From: Coriolopsis trogii
Taxonomy: Eukaryota; Basidiomycota; Agaricomycetes; Polyporales; Polyporaceae
DNA: 64,000 bases
Assembly: GCA_020543525.1 (NCBI GenBank)
Contig: JAHYIO010000039.1
Location: forward strand, 558,001-622,000
Direction of reading: 5' to 3'
Under the pieces are notes generated by a model. The model did not search any database. It saw only the letters and a list, made by a program, of their open reading frames with translations, and was not told where the DNA came from. Below are positions 10,496-21,175 of this stretch, one piece after another. The stretch's first letter is position 1. Each line of letters starts with the position of its first letter. Both the position numbers and the translations under genes were made by a program.

Positions 10496-12587
10496 ATGGC
10501 TCTTCCTCCTCTCTGGTACCTGCCTCTGGCGGCGGTCGTCGTCGTCGTCCTTCGGAGAATCTCCAAACGGTCCAGCAACCTGCCTCTTCCCCCAGGACCT
10601 CCTCGTCTTCCGATTATTGGCAATGCCCTCGATGTACCCACAACAGACATACCTGTCAAGTTTCGCGACTTGAGCAGGATGTATGGTCGGTGTACATTCG
10701 TCGATGTTTTGCCAGTGCTTCTGACCTTGTGCGCAGGCGAGATAGCATACCTGGACGTGCTCGGTCAACCCATGATTCTGTTGGGCTCCCATGAGGCAGC
10801 AATTGACCTGCTCGAAAAACGGTCTGCCAATTATTCTGACAGGAACCCCTCACCGATGGTTGATCTGTGCGTATATTCGGCGAGACTGTACACGCAACTC
10901 GTTATTGACCTACTCACTCTTCTACTCCTAGGACCGGGTTCTCATGGGCACTGACCCTTCAAGGCTATGGAGCGTACTGGCGGCGACATCGTCGCGCTGT
11001 TCACCAGTTCTTCAACCCCAACGCTGTCAAGGGCTATGCTCCCTCTCAATACCTCGAGGCGCGACGTTTCGTGAACAGACTCATCGACTCTCCCGATGAC
11101 TTCATGCATCACATTCGGCAGTACGTTCACCGTTTATTTGCTTGCATCGTTCACCTGTCTTTCATACACCTCGGCCCCTCTCCACTCCATCCTCACATAG
11201 TTTCGCTCAATCAACTGATGTGTTGCATCGATCTCACCAGCTACTTCGGCTCCTCGATCATGCGAATTTGTTATGGCATCGAGGTTGATTCATCGCCCGT
11301 CGACTACCTCAAGATGGCCGAAGATGTCATGGAGATTTTCTCTGACGTTTTCGTGCCCGGCAAATGGCTCGTGGAAACGTTCCCCGTTCTCCGGCACGTC
11401 CCAGCATGGCTGCCAGGTGCCTCGTTCAAGCGTAATGGGGCCAAATGGGCGAAGACGGTGGATCAGCTGGTGACAGTCCCGTGGCAAATTACGAAGCGTG
11501 CTATGGTGCGCCTCACGTCGACTGTGACCGGGACGCGTACTGAGCAATCTATAGCAACAGGGAACGGCGCATCCATCCATGGCAAAGGGTCTCATGGAGC
11601 AACAGGCACAGAAGTCTGGAGACGTGCCGGAGGACGAGGAAGAAGTGTCGAGAAATGCGACCGCAGTGGTGTATGCAGGTGGTGCCGATACGGTACGAAG
11701 CTCTTCATACCAGTCGGGCCTGGTTCTGATAGCCCAACGATGTCCGAAACAGACTCTATCAACTATCCAGTCTTTCTTCCTCGCCATGGCTTCCAACCCG
11801 GAGGTGCAGGCAAAGGCCCAAGCCGAGCTCGACGCCGTTATCGGACCACACCGCCTTCCTGAGTTCTCGGACCAGTCATCCTTGCCCTACCTGTGCGCTA
11901 TCATCAAGGAGCTCCTGCGCTGGCGCCCCGTCGTACCGTTCGGGGTCCCGCATCGGTCGCTGGAGGACGATGAGTATAAGGGGTTTTTAATCCCCAAGGG
12001 CTCCACAGTGATCGCGAACATCTGGTAAGTGAAACTAATTCTGGCTCCCTAGGATGGCGGACTCACCAGACGATGACAGGGCTTACACGCGCGACGATGA
12101 TATGTATCCCGACCCCGAATCGTTCAGGCCCGAGCGGTTCCTCAAAATGGAAGATGGCCGTCTATGCGCGAACACAGACATTCGTGACTCGGCGACCATG
12201 TCGTTCGGATTTGGGCGCCGGTGCGTGGCTTGCTTGTCGTGCCTGCACGCACTCTCACCCTTTGTTTCGTTACGCACATGGTTCCAACCGTAGCATTTGT
12301 CCAGGGCGCCACTACGCCCAGACTTCCCTCTTCATTGTCGTCGCGACAGTTCTGCACACGCTCTCCATCCAAGCGCCTTTGGACGAGACTGGAAGACCGA
12401 TCGCTTTGTCTGGGAAGATGACCCAGGGTTTGCTCGCGTGAGTTCTCCTCTTCCGAGTCCGCATGTTCAAGGCAAGGTCAAAAGCTAACGCATTTCGCGC
12501 AGGTATCCCGAACCATTCGAGTGTGTCATCACTCCGCGATCAGAAACCGCCAAAGCGCTGATACGCAAGAACCGTGACGACGCGTGA
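10496..12587 (+). CDS. cytochrome P450 (P450-B), intact
   Basis: Nine exons (10496-10685, 10737-10866, 10932-11120, 11241-11505, 11561-11692, 11753-12024, 12080-12220, 12294-12437, 12503-12587) give 515 residues. The layout is that of P450-A: anchor at residues 5-20, Leu-Pro-Leu-Pro-Pro-Gly-Pro hinge, Gly-Gly-Ala-Asp-Thr in the I-helix, Glu-Leu-Leu-Arg K-helix, Pro-Glu-Arg-Phe, and haem loop Phe-Gly-Phe-Gly-Arg-Arg-Ile-Cys-Pro-Gly with C442. Exons 2, 3, 4, 6 and 8 have the same lengths as in P450-A, showing recent common origin. It differs by lacking the intron that isolates the 14-nt I-helix microexon, so exon 5 is 132 nt. It is the closest relative in the window to the broken P450-C downstream. 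Confidence 0.93.
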
Positions 12588-13212
12588 ATGTTCGGATGTT
12601 AACAGAGTGAGGTGTATTATCGTGTACACCAGTAGATCTAGTGTAAGGTGTGCGAACCTTCAACGCTTCAATACTTACCTCCTCCGTTTGACGCATGTGT
12701 GCGAGCCGTCTGACTGTCATTCGTACTTGGAGATACAACAGTACGACTTGGTGGTATGTTCACCATCTCATAAATGCATCTAGATATTGACTATGAATAA
12801 TTCATCCATTCATCCACGCAGAACTTGGGTGGCCGTGCGTCATCACGGACTGTCATGAAGGTGCCCACCAGTAAACGTCACGTTCCTCTCTAGTCTTGGT
12901 ATCACGGCGGCACCCTGAGACAGAAACACTCCTGTCCACTTGTACTCGGCACGAACGACCGCGTGGGCTCATGAACGATATTCTGGCTCCTCAGGTTAGG
13001 CATCGGCCATGCGCATCTGCAAGGTCGACAATGCACGATACAGGGTGAGGGTTTCTACGGATCAGCCCCCAATCGAAGCCATTCACTATCTTCGTATGAG
13101 CCTCGGGTGGCCATGCGCATCCCGGTCGTCTTCATCAACTGTCAGCTTGTTGCCAGCTAATAGGAGCCGAAAATCTAGGTCTCGGGAGTCGTGAACCTAC
13201 AAAAAGCCATCT
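12588..13212. other. intergenic region between P450-B and P450-C
   Basis: No gene is recognised. Two stretches (about 12825-12870 and 13098-13140) share a similar Gly-Trp-Pro-like reading, suggesting a weak local duplication, but they are too diverged to call. Confidence 0.3.
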
Positions 13213-13507
13213 TTGGTCAGGTTTCATCCTGCTGTGACGGCCCTGGCTAAGCTTTGCTGCCTACCTCTGGCCGCGGTCATAGTCCTCCTCGTTTGCAAGC
13301 TCCTCAGGGGAGCCCGCAGCTTGCCTCTACGGCCCGGAGCCCTTCGTCTTCTACTGATCGGTAATGCTCTTGATGTGTCAACTACGAACATGCCTGTCAC
13401 GTTTCGGGACTCGAACAGGAAACACGGTCAGTACGAGGTTGTTGCTGCACCAAGTGTTTCCCTAACGTTGTCCACAGGCCGGTGACAGGCGAGTTCATAA
13501 CTTCATA

Positions 13508-13962
13508 TAGTGACGGCCGTTATTGATGCAACCCCCCCTTTTCGGAAGGTCGTTCTCATCTGCCAGAATTGCCTCTATTCCAGCGCTATCCTGATGCTGC
13601 CCGTCTTGTATTCAGCCCGCCTTTTGTCAAATGCCCTCAGAATTCCTAGCATAGACAATACATGACTCTACAATGACACAGTGATATTTTCCAGCTAATA
13701 TTTGAGGTGCTAGAACTAGGGTCCAGGATTACTCAGTGCAGCTTCAATTGATTTTGTCAATGGGCCAATATCATTCGTAAAGTAATGCCTAGTGTATAGA
13801 GAGTAGATTCTGCCGACAAACGCAAGTAAAAGAGGCCTGTATGATGTGAACAAGCAGAGCCCTGCCCAATTAGCGCCGGGACGAAGCTGGAATAGCGGTG
13901 GTTTTGGCGGATGGGAACGACCTTCCGAAAAGGGGGGGTTGCATCAATAACGGCCGTCACTG
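13508..13962. mobile_element. 455-bp MITE with about 55-bp inverted repeats
   Basis: The ends are near-perfect inverted repeats of about 55 bp: AGTGACGGCCGTTATTGATG at 13509 matches the reverse complement ending at 13961, with two or three mismatches near the inner end. The outermost base differs (T at left, C-equivalent at right). TA dinucleotides flank both ends (13506-13507, 13963-13964), as expected for a Tc1/mariner or pogo-type target duplication. The interior has no coding frame, so it is non-autonomous. It sits inside exon 2 of P450-C. Confidence 0.88.
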
Positions 13963-14011
13963 TATGTCTTGACGTCCTCGGCTAACCGATGACCCTGCTC
14001 CCGTAAGGCAG

Positions 14012-14019
14012 CCACTGAT
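14012..14019 (+). repeat. left 8-bp target site duplication
   Basis: CCACTGAT directly abuts the left inverted repeat of the 7.1-kb element and is repeated exactly at 21168-21175 beyond the right one. Confidence 0.92.
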
Positions 14020-14037
14020 AGGACCCCTGACAATAGG
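14020..14037 (+). repeat. left terminal inverted repeat of the 7.1-kb element
   Basis: This 18-bp repeat matches the complement of 21150-21167 perfectly. The identity stops abruptly inside. Confidence 0.92.
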
Positions 14038-14292
14038 CGACACAGCCAGAACGGCAAGGTCACGGAATGAGGTCGATTTGTCCGGACAAAATGCCATTTT
14101 TTGGCCTCGATTTGTCCGGATTCGTTCTGGGTCGGGCCCCCTTCGGGGGCCCTTTGTCCGGACGTTCGTTCTGGCTTATCGAGGAGACAGATTTGGCTGG
14201 ACATTGTATGCTGGCTCCTACAGGACTCGTTTCTGTCCGGTTGTTCTGTACTATCCCCTCCCACGATATTACGATACAGCCTAGTATGTACG

Positions 14293-17200
14293 CTAATCTA
14301 CCTCTTCCTCTGATTCTCCCCCTCCACCCGTCTTCTTACTCTTGCGCCTCTTCTTCGTGAGCTCCTTGATTGCCATACCCAATTTTTCCAAGACTGCATG
14401 CTGAGTATACTGCCCGAAAAGGCCCACTCCAGGTCCGGTGGGATCGAGTATGAGAGTCCGGCCATCCAGGCTGAGTTGGTGTTGACTGGGAATGATCCGT
14501 AAGAAGTTGTCAGAGGCGATGTGCACGTACGTGAATGTTTGATATGCTGCTTTGCTTCGGTGGATAGCGCGGTATTGGATGTTGTTGACATGTTCATAAA
14601 GCTGCAGGGAAATGTAAGAGACTGCACCAATAGTGTCGACAATTTCTGTCCAGCAGTGTTTGCCATTTTGGCTTCCGTCGCGGCACAGGACTTGCAACAC
14701 TATGTATGTGATACTGATGGTCAGCATACTGCGTCAACAACCGCAGATGAAAGCAGGGCATTACCTCGACCAACGAAAAGATTCCCGTCAAGAAATACCA
14801 ACCCGTATACTCCTGCTGTCAAAGGAGTCGTGCAAGTTGCAGCAGTGGTCGGTCCAACTTGAGCGTCAGAAAGAGAAGGTACACCGGGAAGCTGGAAAGC
14901 CATGAACGTGCGGAGACGACGGGCTACAACCTAAATATCAAAGGTCAAAAATGTCAGTACCAAGGACCACTGTAGACGAGGACAGTACCTTTGCAGCACG
15001 TGCTTGGCTGGCAATAACAGCGTTCACGGCATTTCCACTTGAAGGGGTAGCTCTTGTAGTCTCACGACCTGGCGCAGTCCATCTTGCCTTACGATTACGG
15101 CCAGTGCTCATGCGAACATCATCATCTTGCAGACGAATAGTGGCATGCAGTTCATGTGTGAGGTCTTGTCGGCGCTTTCTGAGATTGCGATTGTGTCGGG
15201 CCTGAGCAGAATCATCGTCGGATTTCTCGGAGGGCAGGACTTTGGCCACAGAGACTTGCTTCCGTCCAACACGAACACATTTAGACTCATGAGGGGTTTC
15301 GTGCTGGCGCCGCATTTCAACGAGTGGACTGAGATCAACACCGTGGAATGACAGCGGTCGATCCATGGGACGTGCCAGCTCTGGGGGAAGATGATGGACA
15401 AGTCTTGCTGCTGCCTGATCAAAAGACCGCTGTAGTTCAGCGCGATCCTCACGGTAGTTGTCTTCCACCACGTTATAGGGACAACGGAGAAGGTCTGACT
15501 GTAATATGAGTGCAAGTCATTAGAAACAAATATTTGATGGTGAGCCAGGGGCGAAACGTACGCTGTCATGATCTGATCCATAGTGAGTGCAGCAGCTGCA
15601 CAGCTGAGATCAAGGAAACGCTGGTCTTGAGTATGCGGGCGGGACGAAGTCTCGTACTGCTGGATATAGTCTTCAACAGCTGCAAGAGACTCGGAGTTGT
15701 CCTCGCTGTCAGACTCTTCGTCGGATGATGATATGCCATCAGAGTCGGAGTCAGAGTCGAAGTCAGAATCTGCTGAAATGTCATGGAGTGTTGTTGCATG
15801 CTTGTGCGAGTCGTCATCAGGGAACCAAGAGGCGATGCTGGGTAGTGTGGGTGCGCGGGGTTTCGGTGACGTACAGGAAGTCGGAGGGTACTATCCCGAG
15901 AAGTGCAAACATGCTTTCGGCCTCTTCCCATGCATCACGGGTTGCACGACGGATCTCATCGTCACTGGGGAAGATAGCGAGAGTAGCGAGGTCAACGTTT
16001 GCAGCGTCAAAGTAGGTATGAGCATAGCCAGCAGCCCGAGCTTTGGGATCACTAATATGCGCAAACTTGACAAGGGCCCATAGCATGAGTTGGAGACGAG
16101 GTACCATGTAGACAAAGTCGAGGTGTGTAAAGTCCGGAATGAGTTTACGGGCTTCCCCAAACGCATGCTCGCACGGCTCACTTGAATGGAGCCATGGTAG
16201 CAAGGGGGTTGGTGTTGCAGTTCCAAGGTGGTCGCGGTATGCGATGACAAGCCCGAGTAGGCCATCTACGAGAATACGAGTGATGTCGGCAGCCTTGCGT
16301 GAGATGAAGTAGCGAGCTTCGCAATACCCGGCAGCGCGAAGATACGCTCGCCATATCTCGAGGAAGAACTTGGTGCGTAGAACCATCTTGACTCGTTCCA
16401 CGTGCGCGAGAGTCGGGTGGACATATGCGACAATGACTTCAGCCATATTGACCATGTAGAGGGCCTGCCTGACTCGATTTGGCATACGCTCCGTAACGTA
16501 CTCCAATGCGGTGGGAGAGAAGAGCCGCATCGCAGCGTTGTCATCTTGGCGGTCAATCTTCTCAACGTCACGGGTGTAGAGTGGGCTGTCAGGCTGTTCA
16601 GCGAGATCCCTAGCGTGCGAGTACATGGCCACATCATTGCCCAACACGAGGAGCTGGGCGCCAGAGAACAAGTTGTTACGATAGGTCTTGAGTGCATGTT
16701 TGGCGTCCTGGATCATGACGATGGCATGCCCATGATATACGGGAATACGCACAGCTATATTGCCCATGGTAGCAGAGTAGGGATGTGGGATAGAGTAGAC
16801 GTGATGGCCAGGAGCACCATCGACCAGACGGCGCTGTAGAGACCGCTCAGTCTCCGTGCCGTCACATGCATACGAGCAAACTGGAATCCCCCGCAGAAGA
16901 AGACCATTCAGGATGGGGAGGAGGAGCGAGTGTAAGTCATCGACTGATTGCGAGTTCGGGATGGCCTTTGCGGCAAGGATGATGGGTGGAATCTTTGGGA
17001 GAGGTATCTGTATGCACCAAAGCCGTAGCTAGTGAAACATCGTGAGCAAATAAGCCCCAATAGCATGCAAAACAATGTCAAGCTGAAGACGGTAGAACAC
17101 GCGTCGGCCTTCGCCATATATGACGGGCATGTCCACGCCGAAGAGACCCAAGACAAAGTAAGACTGTGCGGTAAGTACATACCTTTGTAGCCTTGGCATT

Positions 17201-17479
17201 CTTTGGGTCTTGAATAAGGGCTTGTAGCTCGGAGACGTCGGCAACTGCCAATGGCTCAACCCCGCCGACAAGCATGTGCACTTGTTTAACGGGGTCCCAG
17301 TATGTCCAGAATGCTGCATGCAACTTCGTATCGTCGCAGCTGAGTGCCACAGGGCCGGTGTATCCGAGGCTGACCAGATACTTGTAAACGTTGTCGTAGC
17401 AGTCAGAATGGATTGTTAGGGGAAATCGTGGTAAGGCTTGTTGGGTGCGCCTAGTGGTGAACGTAAACTTGGATATCAA
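14293..17479 (-). CDS. transposase-like protein of the 7.1-kb element
   Basis: Multi-exon, approximate limits. The largest exon (16767 to about 15817) and the exons around it carry, in order: Ser-Cys-Asp-Asp-Thr-Lys-Leu near 17345, a Cys-Asp-Gly-Thr-Glu-Thr-Glu motif near 16865, Gln-Asp-Ala-Lys-His with Arg-Asn-Asn-Leu soon after (about 16715-16680), and Ser-Glu-Pro-Cys-Glu-His-Ala-Phe-Gly near 16170. The spaced acidic residues and the Asp-x-x-His...Leu-Lys...Arg-Asn-Asn-Leu pattern recall the RNase H fold of P-element/THAP9 transposases. An acidic Ser/Asp/Glu linker follows (about 15730-15780), then a basic segment. The C terminus (14727-14293) ends in a Lys/Arg and Gly/Glu tail. It may be the C-terminal part of one long protein that begins with the Ulp1-like domain. 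Confidence 0.6.
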
Positions 17480-17546
17480 CTCACAACGGTAATCAAGGGT
17501 GTATTGGTAGTACGTACTTCAGATGACGGATTGTTGGTAGAGGAAG

Positions 17547-18952
17547 ATGCCTGCCCAGAAGGCGGTAAAGCTCTGGACTAGTAATCATGCAGAGGTTAGC
17601 AAACTCGATGATGGTTGGACCGTATTGGAAGTTCTGCCTGCCAACACCGCGTTCTTCTCAGTTCATGAGCTCCGCAAGCCCACGCAGGAGGTCGCCAACA
17701 ATCGGATAGCCTTCGAGTTTGCCTTGGACCAGGCCGATAGCAAGTTAGGTATATGCTGTTGCGTCTGAGCTCTGTGTAGGTATCAGTCACGTTGCGTCGA
17801 CTTGGAGAATGGTCCACTGGTGCACTTACCGGGTCCATGATCAGATCCTCCAGGCCATGCGAGCGGGCAAAGAGATGGCTAAGTGTGTCACTGATATACT
17901 TCCTGTTCAGGTGCTTATAGCTGATCCTCTCCGGCTTCATTTTGGCTTTGTAGAGGGCGGTTCGGAATGCATGAGACTGCAGGACCTCCCGGCACCGGCA
18001 ACAGATAAAGGAGAGCAGGTCGCCTCTGATTGGGTTATGAACATACTTGAGACACTTTGTCGAGAACACAGCTGAGGCGAGGTGGTCGTTTCACCAGGTG
18101 CGACCTTGTGTCTGTGTCGCGTCGACCAGGGCCTTCTGCTTATCTGTGAGATTACAGTACAGCTTGCAATAGAGCCATTTTGCGATCACTGAGACCAACT
18201 CGGAACCACCCCCAGACGTGAACGAGTAACGTAGATATATTCTGATAGTTGGGTTGGTCTTCGCAGTGAGCCCGGTGCAACCCAGAGGGACGTCAGCAGG
18301 AGGCGGTAGCGCCACAAGGTCGCTGGTATCCAAGACGCCTTCCCTGTCCAAGGCGAAGCGCCAATCTGTCTTGAACCGTAACGTGGAACTCGACAGTCTC
18401 CGACTTGCCTCTCTTCTCCTCGCTGGATTCTTGCACCTTTTTGACCTCGACCTGGACTGTTTTCTTCCAACCTAGCTTCTCTGCAAACGCCTGAATCGTA
18501 CTTGTCCAAGTCTGGGACCCCTTGACTAGCCCGCTCTTCGCTGCTTTCGACGCCTTGCACTGCTCGTTGACATGCTTGGCGAACCTCTGCGTACTGTACG
18601 GGCCCTTCATCGTATACCATTTCCCGCATCTCGAATGGAAAACCTGCGTCTTAGTACCTTCCTGCCAAATTTCTGCTAGCCAGTCAAACGCCATGACTTC
18701 GTCAAGGAACGCCTCCATCATCCTAGGATCACGCTCGAATGTCCCCTTTGCCATCGCCTGTTTTGCCTTCCGCGCATAGGTTGCTGAACGACTGATACCA
18801 ACAACACCAGATGGGGCCGAGTGAGATGCATCTGTCAGGTGAGTCTCCCTTGTTTTCTTCTCTTGATGTTCAGCAGGTACCTTTGCGGTGATGGCACTCG
18901 AGGAAGACACAGCATCACAAGACGGTAGCCAGAAGATGCTCGTGATGTTCAA
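17547..18952 (-). CDS. central coding part of the transposon, zinc-site-like Cys motifs
   Basis: Exon-like segments on the minus strand encode a Lys/Glu-rich helical region (18952-18293), a segment with Cys-Asn-Leu-Thr-Asp-Lys-Gln-Lys near 18150, and a segment around 18060-17870. The last carries Asn-Pro-Ile-Arg-Gly-Asp, Phe-Ile-Cys-Cys-Arg-Cys, and Lys-His-Leu-Asn-Arg-Lys-Tyr with His-Leu-Phe-Ala-Arg-Ser-His-Gly-Leu. The paired Cys and His residues could form a zinc site. I recall similar sequences among unnamed basidiomycete proteins but cannot name a domain. Exon joins to the flanking parts are not resolved; it probably belongs to the same transcript as one or both neighbours. Confidence 0.45.
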
Positions 18953-20831
18953 CTAAGGCCTTTCCGCATTCTTGAGGACATGGAGGTCAACGCCCGATGC
19001 AGCAAGACTCGAGACTTCAGGTGTGGCCTCGCTCAACTTCGGCAGACGACTGCTGAGCGCGGCTTCCAATGCAGGACATCCTATTGGGTCACCATCACCC
19101 GCAATGTTGTCCATAGTATGCGTTTTCTCTGGTCCGGCCTGGGCCAGTACCTCGCATACACGCTCGGCTACCACATTGAACGCCTTCGGATCTTGAGCGT
19201 GGAGCACTGCCATATCTTTGGGAGCAGCAGCCGCGATGACCTCCTTCACGCCAGAGCTGGTCTCCCTATGACCTTCTTCCATTGACGGCAAGCTCGACAA
19301 CACCTTCTTGAGTGGTCGAGCGAGTGAGGCACGCTGCTCCATTGACCCAGATCGTGCACGACGTGCTTGGCTCACCGCAAAGACTGTCCCCGAACCCGGA
19401 TGCATAGACGGGGACGCTGGCGACGCGGCGTGAAGTCCCTGCTGTCCAATCAAGTAAGTAATGTTCGCATTTGTGCTAACGATGATATCTGACATACCAT
19501 ACGATTGATTTCACGGTCCGCGAGTTGCACAAAGTATCTGACACGCAAACGAGCTCGTTCCATTGGAGTGAACAGCGCATCCCCGAACAGGTTATGTGCT
19601 ATGGTGTTAATGGCGCACACACCGCACGATAGCGCGTCATTCTGCATTCCATGAGGTAGGCAGTCCCCGAGATTTTGAAACTTCTAACCAAGCTCTGACT
19701 TCATCCACCGACAGACCGCTTGCGAAATACTTGATGCAGCTGGTGATACTCGGTTGCCATCACCCAGTGAGTCGCCTTCGACTTCCATTAGGTATGTGCA
19801 CAGAATAGGTTGATTTACGTACCATAAGACACTGTTTTAGCCGCGAAGTCAATGCAGAACGCAAGCCAGTGATTGCTGTTTATGTTTGCTGGGAAGTATA
19901 ACCGATCTAACTCCCCGTCAAGGACCCATTGCTGGAAGCCGCGCAGGAGTGATGAAGGTGGTTTGCCGCTAGGCTGACCAAAAGAGGTGAGGAGTTCATA
20001 GGGGAGGTCGAGCATACTGACTGCGTTGCGAGAGTTTGTAGGCAAACGGAGATGCAACTCCATTGCTAGCATGTCGATGATCCCTCCGGTTAACCATTGG
20101 AACGACAGAAGCGTCGTGAGATCAGAGACCGGTAAGTCTATGGCACCCACTCGCAGAGTACTCCCCCAGGGTAGCGTGCTGAAGATCCGTCTAATGTCTC
20201 CCTCCAGAGCCGTGTCACCGAGCTTCCCTGCGACCTCGAGGGCCTATACAAAGGCTCTCTCCCACTCCTCCCACTGCTCCAACACTTGCGATATCTTCTT
20301 CCAATACGAGAGTACGTGCAACGGTAAGCGCGAAAACTTATATCGTGTATCTTGCACTGATCTTGCGCCATTGAACCAGGCCTGGCCGAAGGCCTGGTGA
20401 AGCTTGTTGATGTACACCTCGGGAGGGATCGGTTGCGCGCGAAAATCGGGGCCGCTGAGGGTATCCGTCGGTGCGTCAACGCTAAACATGTCTCCAGCCT
20501 TGTCGAAGCTGATGACTTTTGGTTGCGGCGGCAGTGAGAGGGTGAGGAAAGCTGAGAGCATCAGAGAAGGGCTAGGGAGTAGAGCGTGGTCCACAGGAGG
20601 GATTGCCAAAACTTGTCAGCGTGCTGCAAGTACGACAGGGGGCGGCGTTGACGGGTATTGCTTGTTTAGGCCTATCCAGTCGGCATTCCGCCACTGACAT
20701 AGCAGGTCATCATCATCGAGCTCTATGGATTTCGGGTTGATGCTGTAACGGATACGTGCTTTAGACTGTTGAGAGAGGCTAAGGAGTCGTCGATTGAGTC
20801 GGTCGGTACAGCGGTGCGCCATATCCATCAA
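18953..20831 (-). CDS. Ulp1-type cysteine protease of the transposon (C48-like)
   Basis: The reading starts near 20831 and runs through exons at about 20831-20610, 20609-20244, 20200-19815 and 19790-19495. The C48 protease core is visible: Asn-Ser-Asn-His-Trp-Leu-Ala (catalytic His) near 19880, Asp-Ser-Leu-Gly across the intron at about 19815-19780 (catalytic Asp), and Gln-Asn-Asp-Ala-Leu-Ser-Cys-Gly-Val-Cys (catalytic Cys) near 19640. All three residues are present, so the protease may be active on SUMO or a similar modifier. A Pro/Ser/Ala-rich segment (19495-18953) follows. Ulp1-like proteases occur in several eukaryotic transposon classes. Exon limits are approximate. Confidence 0.7.
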
Positions 20832-21149
20832 AACATACGCATTGATCGCTAGTTACCATTTACAATCAAATCCCGCTACGATAAGAGCCAATTATAGGTA
20901 TAACAAGCCGGTAAGTCTCGGTAAGTGCGTGATAAGTAGTGGCCAACAGATCATTGGCTGCACCCTCTCATGTGGCTTGGCGGTCGGTATGTCCGGACAA
21001 GGTTCCGGCAACCCATGATTCCAGGGGAGAATGTCCGGGCAAAATCACCAGCTAGGTGCCCATTTTGGGCCTGTTTTGTCCGGACTGGTGACAGGCATCG
21101 GGGGGTCCAACGGCCGATTTTTGTCCGGATCCTACACCTGGGTTCACCA

Positions 21150-21167
21150 CCTATTGTCAGGGGTCCT
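21150..21167 (-). repeat. right terminal inverted repeat of the 7.1-kb element
   Basis: This is the perfect complement of the left repeat, directly followed by the target duplication. Confidence 0.92.
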
Positions 21168-21175
21168 CCACTGAT
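21168..21175 (+). repeat. right 8-bp target site duplication
   Basis: This is an exact copy of CCACTGAT at 14012-14019. After it, the P450-C exon 2 reading continues. Confidence 0.92.

Larger units (their letters stand above)
14020..21167 (-). mobile_element. 7.1-kb autonomous DNA transposon with Ulp1-type protease
   Basis: The element is 7,148 bp with 18-bp perfect terminal inverted repeats (AGGACCCCTGACAATAGG at 14020-14037 and its complement at 21150-21167). An 8-bp target duplication, CCACTGAT, flanks it. Both subterminal regions carry clustered copies of TTGTCCGGA or near variants (about 14077, 14112, 14152, 14235; 20990, 21030, 21077, 21123), the expected look of transposase binding sites. 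The coding region is on the minus strand: a Ulp1-like protease first, then a Cys-containing middle part, then a transposase-like part. An 8-bp duplication fits P, hAT or KDZ elements; the protein motifs look most P/THAP9-like to me, but the class is unresolved. Confidence 0.9.

Noticed and set aside
14020..21167. Assignment of the large transposon to the KDZ superfamily
   Set aside because: The 8-bp duplication and Ulp1 protease would fit, but I see none of the Cys-rich KDZ-associated motifs, and the acidic motifs look more P/THAP9-like. Left unclassified.
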